Source: Tamlana crocina (GTDB taxonomy: Bacteria; Bacteroidota; Bacteroidia; Flavobacteriales; Flavobacteriaceae). From it: a DNA stretch of 64,000 bases. Location of the stretch: contig CP158972.1 of assembly GCA_040429635.1 (NCBI GenBank), forward strand, positions 2,304,001 through 2,368,000. The letters are read 5' to 3'. Below, piece after piece: positions 34,493 through 43,487 of the stretch. Below the pieces are notes generated by a model, which did not search any database, was not told where the DNA came from, and worked only from the letters and a program-made list of their open reading frames with translations. Each line of letters opens with the position of its first letter. The stretch's first letter is position 1. The position numbers and the translations under genes were made by a program.

Positions 34493-35358
34493 CCGAACTT
34501 ACTCAACACTTTACCATCAACCTCTTTATGGCAAGTACAATTGCCTTTTTTATAGTATCCTCGACAATGTAAGCTGTACTGGATACTCTCAATAGTTTCA
34601 GTAAAAAGCACATCAAATAAAAGCGCACCAAAATTACTGATGCTTATTGAAGTATCTAATGATTTTACATAGTGCCACCATTTCTTAGGAATAAACAGCA
34701 CGTCACCAGGCTCTAAAATCGTGCTGAAAAACTCAACATTTTTAAACTTGGGGTGCTTAGACTCGTCGTAATTATTAATATCTACTTCGCTTGACGTAGC
34801 CCCTAATTCAAACTTATCACTTATGTACATATTTTTGTTGTCCTTGGGAGCTACCAAAACAACCTGTTTTCGGCCTTTCACTTGAGCCAACAAATTATTT
34901 AAAGAATCATAGTGCAATCCTGTTACCGTACCCTCCGGGCCAATCCAAGCATAAATATTATTTTTTCTGGTAAATTGTGTTAATATGGATAAATCGACAT
35001 CCTTTTTTAAATGTGGAAAGCGATCAAAAATATTAAACAACGTGAGATATGCCCTGTCTTTTTTGTCCTTATGCTCTTCTTTAATTATACTTTCTATGTA
35101 GGTTTTTAAATTTTCTTTTACAAAGTTGGTTTCCTGCTGATTATTCGCCCCAATTTCTAAAGATACCGGATTTTTCACTTCAAGATTTGCTAAAAAATCG
35201 AGCGTCCATTTTTCCTTGGCCACCCAATTATCACCATATCCTTTTAGCACCACTGGCCTATTCTTATTTAAATAATATTTTTTAAACCGTTGCGCATCAA
35301 AATCTATTGTTTCCTCAATAGGTTTACTCTTTGATAAAATCTGATCTAAAACATCCAT
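34489..35358 (-). CDS. JmjC/cupin-like domain protein, copy 2 (289 aa)
   Basis: Paralogue of the protein at 16171-16995, with the same order of features: N-terminus MDVLDQILSKSKPIEE, NRPVVLKGYGDNW, HxD metal ligands in TGLHYDSLNNL (about residues 147-149), QVKGRKQVVLVAPKDNKNMY, LEPGDVLFIP and the distal His in KKWWHYVKSLD. The C-terminus again holds Cys residues (GNCTCHKE) but continues 10 residues further. It stands alone as a single-gene unit away from the glycan locus. Fe(II)/2-oxoglutarate hydroxylase activity is the family expectation. Confidence 0.85.
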   Translation of the reverse strand: MDVLDQILSKSKPIEETIDFDAQRFKKYYLNKNRPVVLKGYGDNWVAKEKWTLDFLANLEVKNPVSLEIGANNQQETNFVKENLKTYIESIIKEEHKDKKDRAYLTLFNIFDRFPHLKKDVDLSILTQFTRKNNIYAWIGPEGTVTGLHYDSLNNLLAQVKGRKQVVLVAPKDNKNMYISDKFELGATSSEVDINNYDESKHPKFKNVEFFSTILEPGDVLFIPKKWWHYVKSLDTSISISNFGALLFDVLFTETIESIQYSLHCRGYYKKGNCTCHKEVDGKVLSKFG

Positions 35359-35528
35359 AAAAAATAGCTTACAAGATTAATACATTCTAAATTATGTGCA
35401 TTAAGCGATATAAACAAATAAAAATTAACTTAAACGGTAATATGTAAAATTTTAGGATTAAAAACGCAAATATGTAAAAAAACTGAAAAACAACATCATA
35501 AAACACCTAAAATCCCCTTTCTGCTTTT

Positions 35529-35544
35529 TGGCACGCTGTTTGTA
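35529..35544 (+). promoter_or_regulatory. Sigma-54 (RpoN) type -24/-12 promoter
   Basis: TGGCACG (35529-35535), a 4-nt spacer, then TTGTA (35540-35544). This matches TGGCACG-N4-TTGCA at all but one position and keeps the required GG-to-GC(T) spacing of 10 nt. The predicted start lies near 35555, 26 nt before the ATG at 35581. Confidence 0.65.
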
Positions 35545-35580
35545 ATTCTTTAAACGAGTTACATTTTAAAACTATATATT

Positions 35581-36765
35581 ATGAAAAAGTTTATATTCTT
35601 ATTAGCAGGTTTAACCCTTACAGGGTTTTCCGTTAGCGCAGCCACAACCACCAATTCAGAACATTTAGAGGAAATCAACATCTACAATAGAGGTTATGGC
35701 AACTCTTTCATATTTGTTGAAAACGGCATTGAGTTTTCTGTATTCCCAGATGGGCAATTCGATTTTAATATTTTACATAACAACCCACGTTTTAGCGTTT
35801 CCATTGGGGCGCCTAACGTTAATTTAAGTTTTAATTCTGGATACAACTATAGCGCCTATGTGCAATATGATGAGTTTGGCGCTATTATTCAAATTGAAAA
35901 CACACCCATTTTTTACGATTATTACGGTAGGATTAGCCAGGTTGGCAACATTAATGTGTTTTACAATAATTTCGGGTATGTATCTCGTGTAGGCGGACTT
36001 TACGTGCACTATAACAGGCGAAATGTATTTTCGCACTGCACTGGTTTCATCAATGTTTATAACAGAAACTATGTTTACAGACCTTGGCACCGCTACTATA
36101 GCGTACCAGCTTATGACTACTGCGTGGTTTACAACAGACCATACAGGCGTTACTACAAGCCTGTTCGGTATGTTTATAACAGACCATTTTACAATAATTA
36201 TAGACCGAGAACATCTGTAGCTTCAAGACGTGGACATGCCATTAACCGAAACAGGAGTTATGCTACCGTAAATCGCAGTAAACGAAATATTACCACGGTA
36301 AACAGAAACACCACTTCCAGACGTTATGTAACACAAAACGAAACGACTCGTCGAAACAGTAATAATATTATAAAAAGAAATACTCCAAATGTGAAAAGGC
36401 AAGTCGTTAAGCGGGAAAACAATAAAGTGGTAAGAACACCATCAAGGAACAATTCCCAAATTAACAAAACCCAAAGAACAAGAGAAACTGTTAGAAATAC
36501 CCCTAACAGAAACAACAACTCTAGCTACCGGATTTCAACACCACATAAAAATAATACGGTAGTACAAAAACCAAAAAGCACAAATAAACGTACATATACT
36601 AGAAGTTCAAACACAAGAAATGCCCAAGTTACACAACGCAAAGCAGTTAATAAACCAAAAACGGTTCAAAAACGCACAGTAACAAAGGCGACAAATAATA
36701 AAAAGACTAGAGCCGCAAATAACACAAGCCGCTCTAATAACAATACAAGATCAAGACGATTTTAA
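35581..36765 (+). CDS. Secreted basic Asn/Arg/Thr-rich protein of unknown function (394 aa)
   Basis: A signal peptide (MKKFIFLLAGLTLTGFSVSA) is followed by a beta-rich Tyr/Gly region (about residues 30-200) with repeating IxxxxxFxYNxxGxIxxVG-type units such as YDYYGRISQVGNINVFYNNF. The C-terminal half (about 210-394) is a very basic, low-complexity tail of Arg, Asn, Lys and Thr (RNNSQINKTQRTRETVRN). The protein is exported and probably binds nucleic acid, acidic polymer or the cell wall, which is inference from charge. Its promoter is of the sigma-54 type and a terminator follows. Confidence 0.8.
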   Translation: MKKFIFLLAGLTLTGFSVSAATTTNSEHLEEINIYNRGYGNSFIFVENGIEFSVFPDGQFDFNILHNNPRFSVSIGAPNVNLSFNSGYNYSAYVQYDEFGAIIQIENTPIFYDYYGRISQVGNINVFYNNFGYVSRVGGLYVHYNRRNVFSHCTGFINVYNRNYVYRPWHRYYSVPAYDYCVVYNRPYRRYYKPVRYVYNRPFYNNYRPRTSVASRRGHAINRNRSYATVNRSKRNITTVNRNTTSRRYVTQNETTRRNSNNIIKRNTPNVKRQVVKRENNKVVRTPSRNNSQINKTQRTRETVRNTPNRNNNSSYRISTPHKNNTVVQKPKSTNKRTYTRSSNTRNAQVTQRKAVNKPKTVQKRTVTKATNNKKTRAANNTSRSNNNTRSRRF

Positions 36766-36787
36766 AAATTTTGGTTGGTTAGTTTGG

Positions 36788-36832
36788 AAAGCCCTGTGAT
36801 TAGTTTGCCTCAAAGCAACATCGCGGGGTTTT
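36788..36832 (+). terminator. Rho-independent terminator with G-U pairs
   Basis: A 13-bp RNA stem, AAAGCCCTGTGAT with ATCGCGGGGTTTT, includes three G-U pairs and is followed by CTCTTTT. It lies 22 nt after the stop at 36765. Confidence 0.65.
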
Positions 36833-36849
36833 CTCTTTTAAAAAGCATC

Positions 36850-38304
36850 TTAAATTTTAATGTAGCGTTTGATCAATGCGGTAATGTCTTCTGAAAAATC
36901 AAACTTTAAAACTACAAAAGCATAAACCGCTGTAATTAATGCTGATTTTAAAGCGATGTTAACAACAGGATGGAACGGAAACTCCCAAAAATAAAACAGC
37001 AGTATATTAAATAAAATAAGCCCTGCTATTTTTAAAGTAAAGCGTGTAAATGGAAAAATTTTAAACTTTCGGTAAACGAAATACAACTTAACCGAATTGT
37101 ATAAAAAAACCGCTAAAAAAGTAGCCAATCCTGCGCCATTGATGCCCAATTTGGGAATAAACACCATATTGAGCAATACCATCAAAATGACCAATGCTAC
37201 CCCCAAAACCAAAACCATTCTGTAGTAGTCACTATTGAACAGGATGGCATTATTGCTCCCCAACAACGAATCGTACAGTTTGGACAAACTAATGATAAAC
37301 ACCACAAAAAGCCCTACGCTAAATTCCTCTGGAATTATGCGATACAACTGATTGATATTTAAAACAATCAGCAAAAAAATAAATCCGCCAACAATAAAAA
37401 GATTTAGCGAGCTTTTTTTATACAGGTCGCCCAGAGCTTCAAAATCCCGTTCGTTTAAATATTTAGCCGATAAAGGCAATAATATTTGATGCATGGCCCG
37501 CTGGGGCACAGCTATAACCGCCGTAATATAAATGGCCACATTATAATAGGCTATTTCTTCAATTTTGATGTACTGCCCCAACATCACTTTGTCTACATCC
37601 AAAAGTATGGTAGCAATGGAACCAGCTATTATAATTAAAAATGAATACTTTAAAATCCGCGATAATCCGTTAATCTTTTTAAAAGTAAGTACTGGCCAGC
37701 GAACACTGAAAGCAAAAATTTTCATCACCAACATCCGCAATACATAAACCACAACCAGCCCAACCATAAATTGCTCAAGATTTATCCATTCAAAATGAAG
37801 GGAAAACAGTAATACCATCGCCCCTGCCCTATGAAATACTTCTTTCATAAAGTTACCGAACACGGTTTTCATCTGCACTTTAGACCAAGCAAAAAACACT
37901 TCAAAATAAGCCAAAGCAATCGCTATAACTACGGTGTGCCATAAATAATCCTTAATAATGGCATTGGTTTGCGATAGAAAATTGCCAATAAAATCATAAG
38001 ATGAATAAATAATAAACACCAACGGAATGATCACAGTAATAGGCAAAAACAACATCAGCGTTAAAAAACCATTTACCGAAATCCGAGTTTTAAAAGTAGA
38101 ATAAAATTTCACTAAAGTATTATGAACCCCAAAAGCCATGAGCGGCATAATGACGTAGGCCAAAGAGAGCATGTAGCCTACCATGCCATAATATTCATCA
38201 CTTAAAAATTCGGTGTAAAGAAACAGGGTATTAATTGCTCCAATAAAAAAGCCCAAATAGGTAGAAATAATGTTTTTAAAGGATTGTAGTGCAACTATGC
38301 CCAT
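36850..38304 (-). CDS. Polysaccharide flippase, Wzx/MATE-like (484 aa)
   Basis: Twelve or more predicted transmembrane helices across the full length, with the N-terminal pattern FKNIISTYLGFFIGAINTLF typical of the oligosaccharide flippase family. Its likely role is to move lipid-linked oligosaccharide across the inner membrane. The ATG follows directly on the TAA of the glycosyltransferase gene (TAAATG), so the two are translationally linked. It is the last gene of the YfhO / glycosyltransferase / flippase operon. It is the only flippase in the window and may also serve the glycan locus at 5-22 kb. Confidence 0.9.
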   Translation of the reverse strand: MGIVALQSFKNIISTYLGFFIGAINTLFLYTEFLSDEYYGMVGYMLSLAYVIMPLMAFGVHNTLVKFYSTFKTRISVNGFLTLMLFLPITVIIPLVFIIYSSYDFIGNFLSQTNAIIKDYLWHTVVIAIALAYFEVFFAWSKVQMKTVFGNFMKEVFHRAGAMVLLFSLHFEWINLEQFMVGLVVVYVLRMLVMKIFAFSVRWPVLTFKKINGLSRILKYSFLIIIAGSIATILLDVDKVMLGQYIKIEEIAYYNVAIYITAVIAVPQRAMHQILLPLSAKYLNERDFEALGDLYKKSSLNLFIVGGFIFLLIVLNINQLYRIIPEEFSVGLFVVFIISLSKLYDSLLGSNNAILFNSDYYRMVLVLGVALVILMVLLNMVFIPKLGINGAGLATFLAVFLYNSVKLYFVYRKFKIFPFTRFTLKIAGLILFNILLFYFWEFPFHPVVNIALKSALITAVYAFVVLKFDFSEDITALIKRYIKI

Positions 38305-39582
38305 TTATAATAATTTTGATAAAGATTGCGTTAGCGCTTCCCGGTGGTACTTTTGCAAACCTATGGGATACGACTGTATGCCTTTATTTTTATACGCGTC
38401 GTAATACTGTAAGATAGTATTTTTTAATGAACCATAATCACTATAATAAAAATATTGCCCGGTATTGGTTTCCCTGATGATTTTTTCAACATCCGAGCCT
38501 TTTGGCCCCAATGCGATTATCGGCCTATTGGAAACCATGTATTCGAACAATTTACCTGGAATGATGCATTGGGTGTCTTCGGAATCAATTTCAACCAACA
38601 ACAATAGTTGTGATTTTTTTTGAAACACAATTGATTCTTTGTGTGAAACATAACCAATTTCATTTACATAATCACTTAAACTGTATTTTTTAAGTGAATT
38701 CTTTACATTTTCACTCACTGCACCGACCAAATTAAGCTGAAAATCTTTTGAAAAATCAGCGTTTTCATTGATTAATTCAGCCAAAACCTTCCACAAATTT
38801 TCAGGATTTCTTTTAGACAACAGCGAGCCAATATGTGCCAAAGTAAATTTTTTGTCCATTTGAAAATCGACCATAGCTTCATCGTCATAACCATTAGTGA
38901 TAACCTCGATAGGCTTATTTGTTAATTCTTCAAACTCGTTTTTTGTCACTTCACTAGTAACAATAATCTGGTCTGCCGTATTCAAAACCTGCTTTTCCAA
39001 AAGCTTATGTTTGTTTGCAGACGATTTAGTTAGTTTCAATGCTTTATGATACCCAATAGTAGTCCAAGGATCCCTAAAATCTGCCAACCATTTAATATTC
39101 AATCTGTTTTTCAACTGCAAACCAATTAGATGCAAACTATGCGGCGGCCCCGTAGTGATTATGGTTTCTATATTTTCAGTTTGAATATATTCCGAAAGAA
39201 ACTTTACGGATGGATTTACCCAGCCCACTCTTGCATCTGGAATAAAAAAGTTACCCCGTACGAAAAGCATTAATTTATCAAGAAGCGATTGCTCTTTCTC
39301 TTCAGGAATAATTCCTTTACTGATGGTTTTTGATGACTTATTCGAGAACACTTTAGCCAATCTATAAGGCTCTTTTATGGGCTGTTTCAGTATTGTGATG
39401 CCATTTGGAATTTCTGACTCTAAACTATCGTCAACCAAAGGATAATTGGGCTTTTCAGGAATATACACAATAGGCTCAACACCAAACTGAGGCAGATATT
39501 TAACGAATTTCAACCAACGTTGCACGCCTGGCCCGCCGGCTGGTGGCCAATAGTAAGTTATAATGAGTACTTTTTTAGGCAC
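38305..39582 (-). CDS. Glycosyltransferase, GT4-like (425 aa)
   Basis: GT-B fold: VLIITYYWPPAGGPGVQRW at the N-terminus, TTGPPHSLHLIGL and ADFRDPWTTIG in the acceptor half, and LFEYMVSNRPIIALGPKGSD in the donor half. The start is GTG at 39582 (VPKKVLIITYY), preceded by a clear AGGAG five bases upstream, unusual for this group. It overlaps the stop of the YfhO gene by 8 nt, suggesting coupled translation. A longer ATG version from 39633 would add a Cys-rich stretch read from the YfhO coding sequence and is unlikely. Confidence 0.88.
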   Translation of the reverse strand: MPKKVLIITYYWPPAGGPGVQRWLKFVKYLPQFGVEPIVYIPEKPNYPLVDDSLESEIPNGITILKQPIKEPYRLAKVFSNKSSKTISKGIIPEEKEQSLLDKLMLFVRGNFFIPDARVGWVNPSVKFLSEYIQTENIETIITTGPPHSLHLIGLQLKNRLNIKWLADFRDPWTTIGYHKALKLTKSSANKHKLLEKQVLNTADQIIVTSEVTKNEFEELTNKPIEVITNGYDDEAMVDFQMDKKFTLAHIGSLLSKRNPENLWKVLAELINENADFSKDFQLNLVGAVSENVKNSLKKYSLSDYVNEIGYVSHKESIVFQKKSQLLLLVEIDSEDTQCIIPGKLFEYMVSNRPIIALGPKGSDVEKIIRETNTGQYFYYSDYGSLKNTILQYYDAYKNKGIQSYPIGLQKYHREALTQSLSKLL

Positions 39583-42013
39583 TTTTACTCCTATTAAACT
39601 CGTAAAACAATCCGCCGACCAACAACAGCACAAACAATATCGAACCCGCTAATGAAATTGAACTCCCGGTTTTAACCACGTCTGGCTCGAATTTAAATTC
39701 AATAACGTGTTCTCCCTTCGGAATCGGCATGCCTCTTAAAATGTAATTGACGCGCATGTGGTCAACGGCTTTTCCGTCAATAAATGTTTTCCAACCATCA
39801 GGATAATAAATCTCAGAAAACACCGCAAAACCATCGTTTTCATTATTCGATTGATACTTTAAATAATTAGGCTTAACTTCTTTTATTTCAATATTTGAAA
39901 GTGAATCCAAAGGATCATAATTAGTTTCCAGTCCATCCAAAGATTCCAATGATTTTTGAGCAGAATAAATCGCCTTATTTTTATTATCCAAACTATCCAA
40001 AGCCAGAATTTCTTCATTGGCAGAATTGACTTTTTCTAAACTTTCTACAAACCAAGCTGCTCCGTTGGCCTCATCATTTTTATACGGAAACGCATTGCCC
40101 TTTTCATCTTGCGCCACAATGTATTTTGCATTGAGCATATTGAGCACGTTTAGGTTGTTTTTTGACACATAAAAACTAAACACTTCACTGTACCGCCTTA
40201 ATTCAGCTGCGTTATAACCGTTTAGTGAATTATGGAAATACGATGGTTTTGAAGGCCCCGAAACCAAATCGAACACCCGATAATGCGACTTGTCTTTTAA
40301 AATGAAATTATCAACCTCGGTAGCTTCAAAAGGCTTGCTCATAGCTATGCTAGGCACAAAATCATCATCGTTGACATAACGCCTGTCCACACCAACCAAG
40401 TCGAACAAAATCAAAATGGCAAAAGCACCGATTACCCATTGCTGTTTCCATTTTTCCTTTAGGAACATAAAAATAGCCCCTGCAGAAAGCAGCACCAAAA
40501 CCAAGCTTCGCATCGTATCTTCAACAAATAAGGTTTTTCTATCTTCCTTAAGCGCATCGACAAAGGCTTGTCCGTAGTTTTGGCGGTAAAAACCATCATT
40601 TACACCAACAAAATCAAATAACAAGGATTTAAACAGCAAAAAAACCAATGCCAATCCACCAGCAATGGCAGTGGCATATTTTAGCGCCTTCAGTTTTTCT
40701 TCTTTCTTTTCAAAATCATTAAATAAGCGCACCAAACCGAAAACAGCAAGCACTGGAACACAAAGTTCTAAAAGCACTTGAATAGAAGTTACCGCCCGAA
40801 ACTTGTTGTACATTGGTACATAATCGATAAAGAAATCAGTTAAAAAACCTAGGTTCTTTCCGTAAGACAATAGCAACGAAAACACGGTGCCGCCAACCAG
40901 CCACCATTTTAATCGGCCTTTAACCAAAAACAAAGCGAAAACAAACAAAAATAAAACCACAGCCCCTACATAAGCGGGCGCCTCAACAATGGGTTGGTCG
41001 CCCCAATACATCGGTGCCCGTTTGGCTTCTTGTGCAGCTTGCGTGGTAGTAGCGCCTAATTTCCTAAAAGCATCGTAGGTTGCAGAATCTTTTCCAACGT
41101 CTTCGGCATTTCCGCCACCCATAAATCTTGGGATAAATAAATTGAAGGTTTCGGCAAACCCATAACTGAATTGGGTTATATAATCTTTGCTCAACCCCGA
41201 GGATAAATTTTCCTTCGGAGAGCCATCGGCATTAATGGTCAACTCGCTTTTACTACGCTTGCTTTCCTTCACATATTCGCTAGTGGCCAAAATGTTAGTC
41301 GCGTTCAAGGCTATAGACAAAACAACCGCAGCGGCCATTATGCCGACAGATTTAAAGTAATGCGGCAACAATTTCTTTCTGTAAGCATCAACCAAATACG
41401 CTATTCCAAGAATAATAACGAGAAACATTAAATAATAAGTCATCTGGAAGTGATTGGCCACCAGTTCCAACCCCATTGCCACCGTGGTTAATAAAAAGCC
41501 TAACACGTACTTTTTCCTAAAGACCAGAATAACACCACTAAGCACCAACGGCATGTATGCTATAGCATGCGCCTTACTATTATGCCCCACGCCTAAAATT
41601 ATGATTAAATACGTTGAAAAACCAAAAGCCAATGCGCCCAAAGCGGCTAGTTTAAAATCAACTTTTAATGCAAGTAACAACACATAAAACCCTATGAGAT
41701 AAAGAAATAAATAATCGGCAGGACGAGGTAAAAACCGAAGCGCTAAATCTAATTTTTTAATGTAGTTATGCGGGTAACGCGCACCCAATTGATAGGTGGG
41801 CATCCCTCCAAAAGCAGCATTGGTCCAATAGGTTTCTTCGCCAGTTTCGGCTTTGAAATCCTTTTGTTGCTTGCTCATTCCAATAAACTGTACAATATCG
41901 TTTTGATATATAGCCTTTCCCTGTAAAACGGGATAGAAATAAGCTAGAGAAACAACAACAAACCCTAATAAAATAAGTATGTGTGGAAGGAATCTTTTAA
42001 AAGAAAATGGCAT
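39575..42013 (-). CDS. YfhO-family integral membrane protein (812 aa)
   Basis: About a dozen transmembrane helices lie in two blocks, with a soluble C-terminal beta domain (about residues 530-780) and a final helix. The N-terminal region YLFLYLIGFYVLL and AYMPLVLSGVILVF, and the C-terminal YPDGWKTFIDGKAVDHMRVN and RGMPIPKGEHVIEFKF, are family features. In Gram-positive bacteria YfhO-type proteins glycosylate lipoteichoic acid outside the membrane using a polyprenyl-phosphate sugar. In Bacteroidota the acceptor is unknown. It is followed by a cytoplasmic glycosyltransferase and a flippase. Confidence 0.9.
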   Translation of the reverse strand: MPFSFKRFLPHILILLGFVVVSLAYFYPVLQGKAIYQNDIVQFIGMSKQQKDFKAETGEETYWTNAAFGGMPTYQLGARYPHNYIKKLDLALRFLPRPADYLFLYLIGFYVLLLALKVDFKLAALGALAFGFSTYLIIILGVGHNSKAHAIAYMPLVLSGVILVFRKKYVLGFLLTTVAMGLELVANHFQMTYYLMFLVIILGIAYLVDAYRKKLLPHYFKSVGIMAAAVVLSIALNATNILATSEYVKESKRSKSELTINADGSPKENLSSGLSKDYITQFSYGFAETFNLFIPRFMGGGNAEDVGKDSATYDAFRKLGATTTQAAQEAKRAPMYWGDQPIVEAPAYVGAVVLFLFVFALFLVKGRLKWWLVGGTVFSLLLSYGKNLGFLTDFFIDYVPMYNKFRAVTSIQVLLELCVPVLAVFGLVRLFNDFEKKEEKLKALKYATAIAGGLALVFLLFKSLLFDFVGVNDGFYRQNYGQAFVDALKEDRKTLFVEDTMRSLVLVLLSAGAIFMFLKEKWKQQWVIGAFAILILFDLVGVDRRYVNDDDFVPSIAMSKPFEATEVDNFILKDKSHYRVFDLVSGPSKPSYFHNSLNGYNAAELRRYSEVFSFYVSKNNLNVLNMLNAKYIVAQDEKGNAFPYKNDEANGAAWFVESLEKVNSANEEILALDSLDNKNKAIYSAQKSLESLDGLETNYDPLDSLSNIEIKEVKPNYLKYQSNNENDGFAVFSEIYYPDGWKTFIDGKAVDHMRVNYILRGMPIPKGEHVIEFKFEPDVVKTGSSISLAGSILFVLLLVGGLFYEFNRSKSA

Positions 42014-42044
42014 GAATTTTTTTTAAGAAAAATGAAATCGAAAA

Positions 42045-42308
42045 TTAATCAATTTCTTCGAAATCCACATAATCCCCAACCTCTTTATTTGAAGTTTTCC
42101 TGTTTGGAATTTTATCAATGGTTACTTCGCCTTCTTTTTTCACGGATTCTTTTCGGCCAGTATTCTGAAAGTTACCAAACTGCCCCCCAAAACGTTCTTC
42201 CGCTTTTTTCGCGGCATATTTCACTAAAAAAGGCGCAAAAATCCGAGATAATATTTTTATGGCATAATAAACCAGAGCTATAATGAGTATGGTTCTTAAT
42301 AAACCCAT
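42045..42308 (-). CDS. Small membrane protein, DUF4834-like (87 aa)
   Basis: An N-terminal transmembrane helix (GLLRTILIIALVYYAIKIL) is followed by a charged tail with KYAAKKAEERFGG and an acidic C-terminus (YVDFEEID). This pattern matches the DUF4834 family of Bacteroidota. The YfhO gene starts 31 nt downstream, so it is likely the first gene of that operon. The function is unknown. Confidence 0.75.
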   Translation of the reverse strand: MGLLRTILIIALVYYAIKILSRIFAPFLVKYAAKKAEERFGGQFGNFQNTGRKESVKKEGEVTIDKIPNRKTSNKEVGDYVDFEEID

Positions 42309-42450
42309 TTTCTTTTTGTTTGAAATTTAAAACAAAAATACAATTCTACTGGTTTAATTACAGTTGAAAAATGATAAAAAATCTATAAAATATCTATATT
42401 TGGAAATGCTTTTAACCAAAATCTCACAAGATTTAGCAAACCTACAATTC

Positions 42451-43461
42451 ATGAGCCCATTAAAATCTGCTTTACTCGTTTTATTAAGCCTCACAGCTCT
42501 CCAAGGCTTTTCGCAATATACAGATGTTATTAATTCCAACCGTCCCGGTGTTTCACGGAGCGCCTTTTCAGTAGGCACCAATGTAGCCCAATTGGAAGTT
42601 GGCCCCTATATCATTAAAGAAGAGCGCACTCCTGCCCCAGCATACGATGTTTCCGGTTTCGGAATTGATTTTGCCGCTCGCTACGGACTGTTTTTTGAAC
42701 AACTGGAAATTAACATTGAAGGCACCTACCAAAACGACACCAAAACATTTGCATCGAACTTTAATGCTGAAGAAGACCGCGCCAACTTTAAGTTTGCAGC
42801 CATTGGGGCAAAATACCTACTTTACGACCCTTATAAAAATGCAGAAGAAGACAAACCCAATCTTTACAGCTGGAAAGCCAACCGGCAATTTAAATGGAAA
42901 ACCTTAATTCCTGCCGTTGCCATTTATGCGGGTGCTAACTATGATACCGAAAACAACCCATACACCGCACCTGGCATTGAAGGTTTTAGTCCAAAAGTGA
43001 TGATTGCCACCCAAAATAACTTTTCGGGCGGATGGGTTTTTGTAATGAATTTTATAAAAGACCGTATTGGAACAGACCAATCCGATTTTCAATATATTTT
43101 AACCTTGACACATTCTTTCAGTCCAAAATGGGTTGTTTTTGGTGAAACGCAAGGTATTAAGAGTGATTTTTACGCCGATAACCTCTTTAGGTTTGGCGGC
43201 GCCTACTTGCTGGGAAAAGATTTTCAATTGGATACAGCACTAACTTTTAACACCAAAGACACGCCTTCTGTTTTCAGTGTAAATTTCGGAATGTCTTACC
43301 GATTGGATTTCCACAAAGACAAAGAAGTGGATAATGGCACTTCGATGGAAGACGAACTGCAACGCCGAAACAACAGAAATAGAAAATCGAAAAAGAGTAA
43401 AAAAGACAATATTGACGAACCTTTGCAAAGAAGACAAAAAACAGAAATAGATTTCAACTAA
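42451..43461 (+). CDS. Outer-membrane transporter-like beta-barrel protein (336 aa)
   Basis: The start was placed at MSPLKSALLVLLSLTALQGFSQ (42451), which gives a standard signal peptide; an upstream in-frame alternative from 42364 uses TTG and would hide it. The mature part begins DVINSNRPGVSRSAFSVGTN, and alternating beta strands continue to SVNFGMSYRLDFHKD, as in the MetA-pathway phenol-degradation-like barrel family. A basic tail (NNRNRKSKKSKKD) follows. The substrate is unknown. Confidence 0.8.
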   Translation: MSPLKSALLVLLSLTALQGFSQYTDVINSNRPGVSRSAFSVGTNVAQLEVGPYIIKEERTPAPAYDVSGFGIDFAARYGLFFEQLEINIEGTYQNDTKTFASNFNAEEDRANFKFAAIGAKYLLYDPYKNAEEDKPNLYSWKANRQFKWKTLIPAVAIYAGANYDTENNPYTAPGIEGFSPKVMIATQNNFSGGWVFVMNFIKDRIGTDQSDFQYILTLTHSFSPKWVVFGETQGIKSDFYADNLFRFGGAYLLGKDFQLDTALTFNTKDTPSVFSVNFGMSYRLDFHKDKEVDNGTSMEDELQRRNNRNRKSKKSKKDNIDEPLQRRQKTEIDFN

Positions 43462-43487
43462 ATTATAAACCAACCCTACCAAAACCA

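Noticed and set aside
38305-39633. Longer N-terminus of the glycosyltransferase from ATG 39633 (MCCCWSADC)
   Set aside because: The extra residues are read from the YfhO coding region, and a GTG with AGGAG upstream at 39582 gives the conserved family start.
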